Assembly (NCBI GenBank): GCA_030430455.1
Contig: JAUIJB010000016.1
Location: 1-56,361 of the forward strand
DNA length: 56,361 nt
Reading direction: 5' to 3'
Source: Verrucomicrobiia bacterium
GTDB taxonomy: Bacteria > Verrucomicrobiota > Verrucomicrobiia > Verrucomicrobiales > Akkermansiaceae
Shown here: piece by piece, positions 8,829 to 16,840 of the stretch
How the letters are laid out: every line of letters starts with the position of its first letter
Position numbering within the stretch: the stretch's first letter is position 1
Made by a program: the position numbers and the translations under genes
Notes under the pieces: generated by a model
Database searches by the model: none
Seen by the model: only the letters and a program-made list of their open reading frames with translations
Told to the model about the DNA's origin: nothing

Positions 8829-11800
8829 TCATCGCAGCACGTCGATCATCCGCCCAAGCTCGCCGACGCGCTCGCTGGCGCCGAAGCGGGCCTTCACCTG
8901 GCCGAGGACCTGGCGCATCTCGCCGAACTCGATGGCCTCGGCCATCGGCGCACCGCGGAATTTCTCGGCCGCCATCGCGGCGAGACCGGCGAGTTGCAGC
9001 GACGCCGCCGCCTGGTCGAAGGCCGGGGCCTGCGGGTCGTAGGGGATCGTCCAGCGGCGCTCGACCATCGCGCCGCGCGCGGGATCGCGGAAGCGCACGC
9101 TGACCTCGCCGACCTCGCCGCGACCCTCGGGCAGGACCTCGAACTGGTAGAGCGCCACGCCGGCCTCCTCGGCCGCCATCTCGGCGGCGTCGACCGCGTC
9201 GTTGCGGAAGTCCTCCTTCGCCAGACGGTGTTCGTCGAAGCCGATCAGCTTGTAGCGGCCGACCCGCTCCGGGTTGAAGCGCAGCTGCACCTTGACGTTC
9301 TCCGCGCCGGGCCGGAAGGCGCCGGCGAGCTTCCTGGCAAAGCCCGCGTCGGCGTCCGCGGGCTGGTCGACGAGGTAGTAGCGGCCGTTGCCATTGCGGG
9401 TCAGGCGCTCGAGCAGGCGGTCGTTCAGCCCGTCGGCGCCGAAGCCGGCGGCGTCGAAGGCGATCCCGTTCTGGCGCATCCGCTCGATGCGCCGGTTGAG
9501 CGACTCGGGGTCGGCGTCGCCGAGGTTGGCGGCGCCGTCGGTGAACAGCACGACGCGGTTCTCGCCCGCGGCGTCGAAGTTGCGCATCGCCAGTTCCTCG
9601 GCCAGTCCCAGCGCCTGCTCGAGGTTGGTGCCGCCCTCGGCGGGAAGCTGGTCCACCAGCGTGTTGAGGCGCTGCGCCTCGCTGCCGGCGATCTTCTCCG
9701 CGAGCAGGGTCGGCCGGCGCGCGAAGCCGACCACGCTCACCCGGTCCCGCTCGCTCAGCAGCCCGGCCAATTGCTCGACCGCCCGGTCGACGCCGGCGGC
9801 GCGGTCCTCGCGCTCCATTGAGCCGGAGTTGTCGAACATCAGGGTGAGGTTCAGCGGTCGCTGCGCGGCGCGGCCCTCGCTACCGGTGCGCACCGCGATG
9901 CGCATCAGGTTGCGCTGCGGAAACACCGGGTGGGCGCACTGCTCGACCACGCAGGCCACCGGCTCGCCCGGCAGCGGGGTCGGGTCGCCGTAGTCGAAAG
10001 CGTTGTAGAACTCCTCCGGCCGCACCCGCGCCGGCTCCGGCATCTCACCGCGCCCGACCGCCGCCGCCGCCAGCTCGAAGGAGGCATCACCGACGTGGAG
10101 CGAGAAGGTCGAGAAGGGTTCCGCCTCGGCGGGGACCTCGGCCATGAGGTCGAGGGTCTCACGAAGGTCGGCCGAAGCTGCCTCGACCTCCTGCTTGCCC
10201 GGCCCCCGACCCAATCGCTCGAGTTGCGTCTCGGCCAGGTCGAGCCGGGCTTGAAGCGTCTCGCGGAGGGCTTCGGTTCCTTCAGCGAGGTCCCGCTCCA
10301 TCTGCTCGACCACCTCCTGCAGCTGAATCACCTCCGGGTGATCGCCGGCGAGGCCCGACTGCTTGAGTGATTCCAGCTGGCGCTTGGATTCCAGGTACTG
10401 CGTGCGAATGAGATTATCCGGCAACTGGAGACCCGCGGCGTAGGTCATCAGTTGCTCGTCATCGTAGCGGAGCAATGTCTCGACCTGACTCTCCAATTCG
10501 ACTTTCTCTGCAGCGAGGCGAGTAACCTCGTCGATGGCCCGGGTGGAGGTTGGGGCGTCGTCCCCCACAAGGTCCCCGGCCTCGGCATCCGGAACATAGG
10601 CCACCCCCTGAGTGCGAAGGGCCATCGCGAGCGCCTTTCGTTTTTCCTCCACAATTTCTTCCTGAACCTCGACGACATCCCTCAGCTCATCCGCTGACCG
10701 GGAATTCGACTCCGCTTTCGTCCCGAGCCCCTCCCCATCCTCGACAATCCGCATCTGCATCTGCTCGGAGACCTGCTTCACCTTCAGCTGCTCGAGTTCG
10801 CCGAGGCTCTGTTTGAAGTCATCCATGGCGGTATCGTACGCCTGCAGCGCCCCGCCCTGGACCACCATCTCGTCCGTCGCGCGGAGGGAAATCAGATCCT
10901 CGCGCTCGGCCAGTTTCTTGCCCGCCTCGGCCTCACGCTGCCTGACCCGCTCCGACTCCCCCCTCGGCTCGCTGGTGGGCGGTTCCGCCGCGGCGAAGGG
11001 GTCGATGTCGAAGTTCCCGGCCGTGGAGTCCGGCTGGTTGAGCAAGGCCGAGATGCGATCACGGGTGATCGCGCCGTCGCCGCTGCGGTTCCCCGCGCCG
11101 ATGATGTCGAAGAAGTCCGAACCCAGGTTGTCCGAGTCGTGGTCGACGGAGGCAAGCCCACCACCGGGAGGTTCCGCGGGCGGAGCGACGAAGTCGGCCA
11201 TCAAACTACCTTCACCTTCCGCATCCGGGGCGGGGCGGTCGGTCCCGAGGCCATCAGCCGTGCCGTTCATGCTGCTGCCCCAAGACCACCGGTCGCTTGC
11301 GCCTTCCCCCGTGGAGAGCCCCAGCTGGAGCTCCCGGTTCGATGCCCGCGCCGGAGAGTCCTCGTTTCCACCGAGGCCTCCGGCCCGGTTGCCGCCATCC
11401 AATTCATCGGCAGCGAATCGGTACGAGAGGGCTCCCGCCCCGCCGTCCCCGGCCTCGGTGAAATCACGGCCGAGTTGGGAAAATTCGACGCTCTCCGGTG
11501 CGCTGTGGAAGCCGAAGCCGGCCGAATCAGTCAGCTCCCGACGCTTGTCTTCCATGCCCGCGCCGGCGAGACCGAAGTCCCGCCCCGTGCGGCCGAGCCG
11601 GTCACCGGCCACCATCCCGCCGCCCCCCTGCCCGGAAACCGGGACCTCCTGGCCGGCGATGCCTCCGCTGGCCAGGTCGCGCGGCTTCCCCTCCAGCTCA
11701 CCGAGTTCCTCCACCTCCTGGCCGGCCATGCGCGATGCCGGAGCACTCTCCTCCCGCACGGCGGCATCCAACTCCCAGGCCTGGTCGACCTCGGCGAGCA

Positions 11801-12644
11801 ACTCGGCGCGTGAATGGTCGTAGGCCGCCCGGTAGTAATCCGACTTTGCCGTTTGAACCCGCTCGAGGCCACGGCGGGCCGCTTGATTGAAGGGGTCCTC
11901 GCGCAGGACCTTTTCATAGTCCTGCTTGGCATCATCGAAGCGGCCGAGATCGAAGTTGCTTTCGGCCCGGTAGAGACTGGCCCTCACGCGGTCGATGCCA
12001 TCCGGCGCCGGGGCATTCTCCTTCGCCTCCTTCGCCAGCGTCGGCGCGGCCGAAGGCGTGGTGGAAGCCCGCGGCCTCATCTCGTCGCCGAAGGTGGGAC
12101 CCGCACTCTCTGGAACGCGGAGCTTCATGGCCCCATCGTTCCCCACCTCCGATGCGGGCTTGCTGGCATTCTTCAACTCCGGCAATCCCTGCCGGGCCTT
12201 GTTCTCATGCGACACCGGATGGTAGGCGATGATCTCCCGGCCCGCGGCGAGCTGGCCCTGCTTCCGCAACAGCGGCCAGGCCATCAGGCAGGCCACCACG
12301 CAGGCGGCGAGCGCAAGGGGAACCCGGCGTTTCCAGTCAGCCTTCGCCACCTTCTCGGGAGGCGCCTCGCCCCCCAGCAGGTCGACCACTTTGCGCCGCT
12401 TCGCCTCCGGCAGCTTCCATTCGCCGCTCGTGCCATCGTCCCCCTCGCGATGATTTTCCCCGATCAGGCCATGCAGCTCGCGCATCCGCGCGGCAAACAG
12501 GCGCAGCTCCGGCTCGCGGGCGCAGCGCTGCTCGAGCTCCTCGGCCTCGAAGGCCGAGGCCTCACCGAGGACCCAGGCGACGATGCGCGCCTCGAGTTCG
12601 GCATCGCCCACGGGGTGGAGTTGCTTGTCGTTGTCCTCGTTCAT
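8829..12644 (-). CDS. Membrane-anchored von Willebrand factor A protein (YfbK-like) with anti-sigma-like N-terminus
   Basis: A 1271-residue protein. Residues 1-95 are helical and acidic and resemble the cytosolic part of an anti-sigma factor (LEARIVAWVLGEASAFEAEE). One membrane helix follows near 111-127 (VPLALAACVVACLMAWPLL). Outside the membrane there is a TPR-like segment near 215-290, a long low-complexity Gly/Asp/Ala-rich linker to about 540, and a coiled-coil-rich region to about 850. The C-terminal part matches the YfbK architecture: an N-terminal VWA-associated domain, then a VWA domain with an intact metal-binding MIDAS motif DNSGS near residue 937 and a following C-terminal domain. 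It starts four bases after the sigma factor gene stop, so the two are almost surely co-transcribed. By family analogy it may hold the sigma factor through its N-terminus and sense an envelope ligand through the VWA part (inference). Confidence 0.85.
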   Translation of the reverse strand: MNEDNDKQLHPVGDAELEARIVAWVLGEASAFEAEELEQRCAREPELRLFAARMRELHGLIGENHREGDDGTSGEWKLPEAKRRKVVDLLGGEAPPEKVAKADWKRRVPLALAACVVACLMAWPLLRKQGQLAAGREIIAYHPVSHENKARQGLPELKNASKPASEVGNDGAMKLRVPESAGPTFGDEMRPRASTTPSAAPTLAKEAKENAPAPDGIDRVRASLYRAESNFDLGRFDDAKQDYEKVLREDPFNQAARRGLERVQTAKSDYYRAAYDHSRAELLAEVDQAWELDAAVREESAPASRMAGQEVEELGELEGKPRDLASGGIAGQEVPVSGQGGGGMVAGDRLGRTGRDFGLAGAGMEDKRRELTDSAGFGFHSAPESVEFSQLGRDFTEAGDGGAGALSYRFAADELDGGNRAGGLGGNEDSPARASNRELQLGLSTGEGASDRWSWGSSMNGTADGLGTDRPAPDAEGEGSLMADFVAPPAEPPGGGLASVDHDSDNLGSDFFDIIGAGNRSGDGAITRDRISALLNQPDSTAGNFDIDPFAAAEPPTSEPRGESERVRQREAEAGKKLAEREDLISLRATDEMVVQGGALQAYDTAMDDFKQSLGELEQLKVKQVSEQMQMRIVEDGEGLGTKAESNSRSADELRDVVEVQEEIVEEKRKALAMALRTQGVAYVPDAEAGDLVGDDAPTSTRAIDEVTRLAAEKVELESQVETLLRYDDEQLMTYAAGLQLPDNLIRTQYLESKRQLESLKQSGLAGDHPEVIQLQEVVEQMERDLAEGTEALRETLQARLDLAETQLERLGRGPGKQEVEAASADLRETLDLMAEVPAEAEPFSTFSLHVGDASFELAAAAVGRGEMPEPARVRPEEFYNAFDYGDPTPLPGEPVACVVEQCAHPVFPQRNLMRIAVRTGSEGRAAQRPLNLTLMFDNSGSMEREDRAAGVDRAVEQLAGLLSERDRVSVVGFARRPTLLAEKIAGSEAQRLNTLVDQLPAEGGTNLEQALGLAEELAMRNFDAAGENRVVLFTDGAANLGDADPESLNRRIERMRQNGIAFDAAGFGADGLNDRLLERLTRNGNGRYYLVDQPADADAGFARKLAGAFRPGAENVKVQLRFNPERVGRYKLIGFDEHRLAKEDFRNDAVDAAEMAAEEAGVALYQFEVLPEGRGEVGEVSVRFRDPARGAMVERRWTIPYDPQAPAFDQAAASLQLAGLAAMAAEKFRGAPMAEAIEFGEMRQVLGQVKARFGASERVGELGRMIDVLR

Positions 12645-12648
12645 TGCA

Positions 12649-13215
12649 TCATCCTTCCGCTCGTTCGATCCCCATCCTTCTCAGTCCATCGGCCATCCCG
12701 CGCAGCAGGTGGTGCAGCTTGTAGCCGACGTTGCCGACCGACAGGCCGGTCCGCTCGCTGATCTGGCGGTATTTCAAGTCCTCGTCGTACTTCAGTTCGA
12801 TCAGCCGCCGGTCGTCCTCGCCGAGCTCCGCCAGCAGGAGACGGACGGCGCCCACGGCCTCGAGCCGGGCCAAGCGGCTCTCGGGGCCGCGGGCGTCGTC
12901 CCACTCCGGCGGCTCGTCGGTGACGGTCTCGCGGCGGTGGTCGCGCAGGTGGTTGAGGGCCAGGTTGCGCAGCGTGCGGAACAACCAGGCCCGCGGGTTG
13001 GCGACCTCGTCCCAGTGGGCGTGCAGCTTGAGGAAGGCCTCCTGGACGAGGTCCTCGGCCGTCTCGCGCTGGCGCACCATCCCGCAGGCAAAGCGCAACA
13101 GCGGCCCCTCCTCCGACTCGAAGACCTCGCGCATGCTCGGCTTGTCCTTCTTCATCGGGGCGAAGGAAACGGTGCCTTCAGGCCGGACCCGGGCTCGGCT
13201 GGCGGACGATTCCAT
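12649..13215 (-). CDS. RNA polymerase sigma factor, ECF subfamily
   Basis: A 188-residue two-domain sigma factor. Sigma region 2 spans about residues 30-95, with GMVRQRETAEDLVQEAFLKL (the RNA polymerase core-binding part) and WLFRTLRNLALNHLRD. Region 4 spans about 125-185 and includes the helix-turn-helix LKYRQISERTGLSVGNVGYK. There is no region 1 or 3, as usual for ECF factors. Two starts are possible: ATG 13215 (MESSAS) or ATG 13155 (MKKDKPSM), and neither has a Shine-Dalgarno sequence. The shorter protein would still hold both domains. It heads the unit with the VWA and giant proteins, so it probably controls, or is controlled by, that envelope complex. A TAGAAT box at 13236-13241 could be its -10 element. 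Confidence 0.9.
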   Translation of the reverse strand: MESSASRARVRPEGTVSFAPMKKDKPSMREVFESEEGPLLRFACGMVRQRETAEDLVQEAFLKLHAHWDEVANPRAWLFRTLRNLALNHLRDHRRETVTDEPPEWDDARGPESRLARLEAVGAVRLLLAELGEDDRRLIELKYDEDLKYRQISERTGLSVGNVGYKLHHLLRGMADGLRRMGIERAEG

Positions 13216-13554
13216 GGGATGGGGGTTGCATCGGCATTCTATCCTAACGACACGGCCGGACGCGAATCCTTGGAGATTTCCGCCGCGATTGTGACATTTC
13301 CCGGGTTCCGTCCCCGGATTCCTCCCCTCCCGGTGCTTCCCCGCGCTCTTCGGGCCCCCATTCGAAGGAATCCCACCTGCCCGCCAGGTCCCGCGAGCGC
13401 CGGAGAATCGATCCGGAACCGCGGCCTGGGCGACCTGCGGCCTCCCTGCCCGCCTCCATGCTTGCGAAAGGCTCCCCGGGCCCGCCACTATCCGCCCGCG
13501 CCAGAAGGCTCCCACCCACCGCCCCAAGGGCTCGCCACCCTCGCCCAGCCGCCC
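13216..13554. other. Divergent intergenic region between the sigma factor gene and tatC
   Basis: This 339-base stretch holds the promoters of two diverging units. On the minus strand TAGAAT at 13236-13241 lies about 20 bases before the longer sigma start and could be a -10 box, with no good -35. I see no convincing plus-strand promoter for tatC. The plus frame of tatC stays open upstream through this region, but the encoded peptide is proline/arginine-rich and looks non-coding. Confidence 0.4.
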
Positions 13555-14850
13555 ATGTTCCTCCTGAAAAAGGTCTTCAAGTTCCGGGACGACACGAATC
13601 CCGACATGGAGAAGCCCTTTCTCGAGCACCTCGAGGACCTGCGGATCATGATCACCCGCATCCTGATCACGCTGGTGGTGGCGATGATCGGCTGCTTCGC
13701 CCTGCAGAAGCAGGTGATGGATGTGCTCCGCCGCCCGGTCGAGGACGTCTGGAAGGTGCAGGCCGCGGCGACCCTGCCCGAGGACCTCCAGGTCGAGGAC
13801 TGGGAGCGCGCCAAGCAGCTCGAGCAGGCGCTGGTGCCGCTGACCGCGGACGAGCGCGAAGCAATGCTGGCCAGCCTCGGCGACGACGAGCGCCGCCTCG
13901 TCACCGCGGTCCGACTGCTGCGTGCCGCGCGCCAGCTCGAGGGCGAGGCGCGCGAGCAGTTCCTCGCCATGACCGCCGGCGACGCTGAAGACGACACCGA
14001 AGCCGGCGAGCTGCGCGGCTTCCTCGACCACCTCCTCGAGACCGGTGCCGAGCCCGACGTCGCCCTGCGTGGCAACCTCAAGATGATGTCGGCCCTCAAG
14101 CCGACCGAGACCTTCATGCTGTCGATGAAGCTCGCCTTCTTCTCCGGCATCGTCGTGTCCTTTCCCCTTCTGCTCTACCACATCCTGATCTTCATCCTGC
14201 CGGGGCTCCACAACAGCGAGAAGAAGCTGCTGTGGCCGGCCATGGCGATCGGCTTCGGCCTGTTCCTGGCCGGCGTGCTGTTCGCCTACTTCGTGGTCCT
14301 GCCGCGGGCGCTGGTCTTCTTCTCCACCTGGGACCAGGGACTCGGGGTCGAGAGCGACTGGCGAATCGGCTGGTACATCGGCTTCGCCACCCAGTTCACC
14401 CTGCTCTTCGGCCTGTCCTTCGAACTGCCGGTGGTGGTCATGGCGCTGGTGAAGCTCGGCATCCTGGACTACGAGACGATGCGCCGGACGCGGTCCTACG
14501 CGGTGCTGGCGATCGTGGTCATCGCCGCCTCGATCACCCCGACCTCCGACCTGATCACCCTCTCGCTGATGGCGATCCCGATGTACCTGCTCTACGAGAC
14601 CTGCATCTGGCTGGCCTACCTCGATTCGCGCAAGCGCGAGCGGGAGGAAGCCGGCGGGGAGTTCCTCGAAGACCGAGACCGGGCGGACTCGCCGGACCGC
14701 GAGGATGCGGACGACGATGCCGACGAGGATGGAGATGAAAGCCGCATCGGCGAGGACGACGGCGAGCCCATCGAGGACGATGACCCGGAAGATGACCCGG
14801 AAGACCACCTTGAAGACGACCCGGGGCGCGACGACGAAACCCGGAGCTGA
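13555..14850 (+). CDS. tatC: Sec-independent (Tat) protein translocase subunit TatC, enlarged
   Basis: TatC is the polytopic receptor of the twin-arginine pathway that exports folded proteins. Family landmarks are clear: the cytosolic N-terminus FLEHLEDLR, LSMKLAFFSGIVVSFPLLLY, an F-I-L-P-G-L..SEKK loop with the conserved glutamate, FELPVV, and TPTSD..TLSLMAIPMYLLYE. The 431-residue protein is far longer than the usual 250-260. Two additions explain this. About 125 helical, charged residues (50-175) sit in the first periplasmic loop after TM1. A C-terminal tail of about 60 residues (370-431) is almost entirely Asp/Glu. The start at 13555 (MFLLKKVFKFRDD) was chosen because it precedes the conserved N-terminus closely. 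tatA/B are not nearby. yicC follows after 47 bases. Confidence 0.93.
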   Translation: MFLLKKVFKFRDDTNPDMEKPFLEHLEDLRIMITRILITLVVAMIGCFALQKQVMDVLRRPVEDVWKVQAAATLPEDLQVEDWERAKQLEQALVPLTADEREAMLASLGDDERRLVTAVRLLRAARQLEGEAREQFLAMTAGDAEDDTEAGELRGFLDHLLETGAEPDVALRGNLKMMSALKPTETFMLSMKLAFFSGIVVSFPLLLYHILIFILPGLHNSEKKLLWPAMAIGFGLFLAGVLFAYFVVLPRALVFFSTWDQGLGVESDWRIGWYIGFATQFTLLFGLSFELPVVVMALVKLGILDYETMRRTRSYAVLAIVVIAASITPTSDLITLSLMAIPMYLLYETCIWLAYLDSRKREREEAGGEFLEDRDRADSPDREDADDDADEDGDESRIGEDDGEPIEDDDPEDDPEDHLEDDPGRDDETRS

Positions 14851-14897
14851 TTCCATTTGAGGTTTCAAGTCCGCGCCGGCTCGGCTTGTATCGGGCC

Positions 14898-15773
14898 ATG
14901 CATTCGATGACCGGATTCGGGCGGGGCACCTCCGCCGGCGCCCACGGCACCGCCACCGTCGAGATCGCCTGCGTCAACCGCAAGCAGGCCGAGGTGATCG
15001 TCCAGGGCGCCCGCGACCTGCAGGAGCTCGAGGCGCGGATCCGCAAGCGCCTGCTGCGCAGCGTCTCGCGAGGGCGCTTCCAAGTCTCGCTCCAGCTCAG
15101 CCGGGGCGACGACGCCCCGGCGCCGGTCAAGGTCGACCTCGCCCTCACCCGTGCCCTCGACAAGGCCTTCGTGACGATTTCCGAGAAGCTCGAGCGCCAG
15201 GTCCTGCCGGAGGCCTCCGACTTCCTGCGGGTGCCCGGGCTGATCCAGATCGACGACGCCGGCCTCGACCCCGAGACCGCCTGGCAGACCATCGAGCCGG
15301 CCCTCGAGGGCGCGCTCGGCCAGCTGCTGGCCAGCCGCGCCGCCGAGGGTGCCGAGCTGGCCGGGGACCTCGCCGGGCGCCTGGCGCGGCTCGACTCCCT
15401 GCGGGAATCGATCGCCGCCCTCGCCCCCGCCCGCGCGCCGCGTCAGCGCGAGCTCCTGCTCAAGCGGCTCGGCGATGCCGGGCTCGAGCTCGACCTGGAC
15501 GACGAGCGCGTGCTGCGCGAGGTCGCCCTGTTCGCCGACCGTTGCGACATCAGCGAGGAGCTGACGCGTCTCGAGTGCCACTTCAAGCGCTTCTCGGACT
15601 ACCTCCACGGCGACGAGGCCGCCGGCCGGCCGCTCGACTTCCTGTGCCAGGAGATCCACCGCGAGTTCAACACCATCGGCTCCAAGGCCAGCGACGCCGA
15701 GATCGCCCAGGCCGTGGTGGCGGCCAAGAGCGAGCTCGAGAAGATCCGCGAGCAGGTGCAGAACGTGGAGTAG
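14898..15773 (+). CDS. yicC: YicC family endoribonuclease
   Basis: A 291-residue member of the YicC/YloC family, cytosolic RNA endonucleases linked to RNA turnover and stress survival. The N-terminus SMTGFGRG is the family hallmark. The C-terminal DUF1732-like part is seen in DISEELTRLECHFKRF and DFLCQEIHREFNTIGSKASD, near the end as expected. Start ATG 14898 puts the hallmark at residue 3. A TTCAAG-17-TGTATC pair (14864-14892) ends five bases before the ATG, so a leaderless transcript is possible besides read-through from tatC. In many bacteria gmk follows; here the gene is followed by convergent hemB after 24 bases. Confidence 0.94.
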   Translation: MHSMTGFGRGTSAGAHGTATVEIACVNRKQAEVIVQGARDLQELEARIRKRLLRSVSRGRFQVSLQLSRGDDAPAPVKVDLALTRALDKAFVTISEKLERQVLPEASDFLRVPGLIQIDDAGLDPETAWQTIEPALEGALGQLLASRAAEGAELAGDLAGRLARLDSLRESIAALAPARAPRQRELLLKRLGDAGLELDLDDERVLREVALFADRCDISEELTRLECHFKRFSDYLHGDEAAGRPLDFLCQEIHREFNTIGSKASDAEIAQAVVAAKSELEKIREQVQNVE

Positions 15774-15797
15774 CCACCGCACCGGCGGCCGCCCCCG

Positions 15798-16790
15798 CTA
15801 TCCCCCGGCCTCGCCGAGCCACTCCGCGGCACGGCGGGCGTAGTAGGTGAGGATCAGGTCCGCCCCGGCACGCTTGATGCCGAGCAGGGACTCCATCGCC
15901 ACCGCCCGGCCGTCGACCCAGCCCGAGGCCGCGGCGGCCTCGATCATCAGGTACTCACCGCTCACCTGGTAGGCCGCGAGCGGCAGGGTCGTGGTCTCGC
16001 GCACGCGGGCGATCACGTCGAGGTAGGGCCCGGCCGGCTTGACCATCACCATGTCGGCGCCCTCGGCCTCGTCGAGGCCGACCTCGCGGATGGCCTCGCG
16101 CACGTTGGCGGGGTCCATCTGGTAGGTCTTCTTGTCGCCGTCCTTCGGCGCCGATCCCAGCGCACCGCGGAAGGGGCCGTAATAGGCCGAGGCATACTTG
16201 GCGGCGTAGCTCAGGATCGACACGTCCTCGAAGTCCTCGGCGTCGAGCTCATGGCGGATCCGGGCCACCCGGCCGTCCATCATGTCGCTCGGCGAGACCA
16301 CGTCGGCCCCGGCCTCGGCGTGGCACAGGGCCTGCCGCGCCAGCACCTCGACGGTCTCGTCGTTGAGCACCTCGATCGACCCGTCCGGCGCGCGCTGGAC
16401 CAGCCCGTCGTGGCCGTCGGCGTTGTAGGGGTCGAGGGCGACGTCGGTGATCACGCAGAGCCCGGGGTGGGCCTGCTTGAGCGCGCGCACGGCCCGCGGC
16501 ACCAGGCCGTCCGGGTTCCACGCCTCCTCGGCGCCCGGCGTCTTGAGCTCCGCGGCGATCGCCGGAAAGAGGACCACGGCGGGGACCCCCAGCGCTTGGA
16601 CCTCGCCGGCCTCGCGCACCAGGCCGTCGAGCGCCCAGCGGGTGCAGCCCGGCAGCGACTCGATCGCCTCGTCCTCCCGGCCCGCGTGGACGAACAGGGG
16701 CTGGATGAAATCGGCGGCGTCCAGCCGGGTCTCGGCGGCCAGGGCACGGATCGCCGGGGACTTGCGGTTGCGGCGGGGTCGGAGATACAT
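15798..16790 (-). CDS. hemB: Delta-aminolevulinic acid dehydratase (porphobilinogen synthase), Mg-type
   Basis: Condenses two 5-aminolevulinate molecules to porphobilinogen, the second committed step of tetrapyrrole synthesis. The 330-residue product has family length. The Schiff-base lysine is in MVKPAGPYLD and the second active-site lysine in YGPFRGALGSAPK. The metal loop reads ITDVALDPYNADGHDG: it lacks the cysteine triad of zinc enzymes and matches the aspartate-rich magnesium-dependent type. Start ATG 16790 (MYLRPRR) was chosen because PRR at this place is typical; the frame stays open upstream through cysS only as a shadow. It starts 51 bases behind cysS on the same strand, so the two are probably co-transcribed. 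Confidence 0.96.
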   Translation of the reverse strand: MYLRPRRNRKSPAIRALAAETRLDAADFIQPLFVHAGREDEAIESLPGCTRWALDGLVREAGEVQALGVPAVVLFPAIAAELKTPGAEEAWNPDGLVPRAVRALKQAHPGLCVITDVALDPYNADGHDGLVQRAPDGSIEVLNDETVEVLARQALCHAEAGADVVSPSDMMDGRVARIRHELDAEDFEDVSILSYAAKYASAYYGPFRGALGSAPKDGDKKTYQMDPANVREAIREVGLDEAEGADMVMVKPAGPYLDVIARVRETTTLPLAAYQVSGEYLMIEAAAASGWVDGRAVAMESLLGIKRAGADLILTYYARRAAEWLGEAGG

Positions 16791-16840
16791 CGCGGTGGCA
16801 TTGGACGTCCCGCCCGGGTTGGCGGCAACGCTTTTCCGGC

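Noticed and set aside
7077..9821. A 914-residue plus-strand frame spanning the giant and VWA genes
   Set aside because: It crosses two genes of the opposite strand and has no family-like motif; a GC-driven shadow.
13244..13519. A 91-residue minus-strand frame between the sigma factor gene and tatC
   Set aside because: Gly/Arg/Ser-rich with no hydrophobic core or promoter; lies in the divergent control region.
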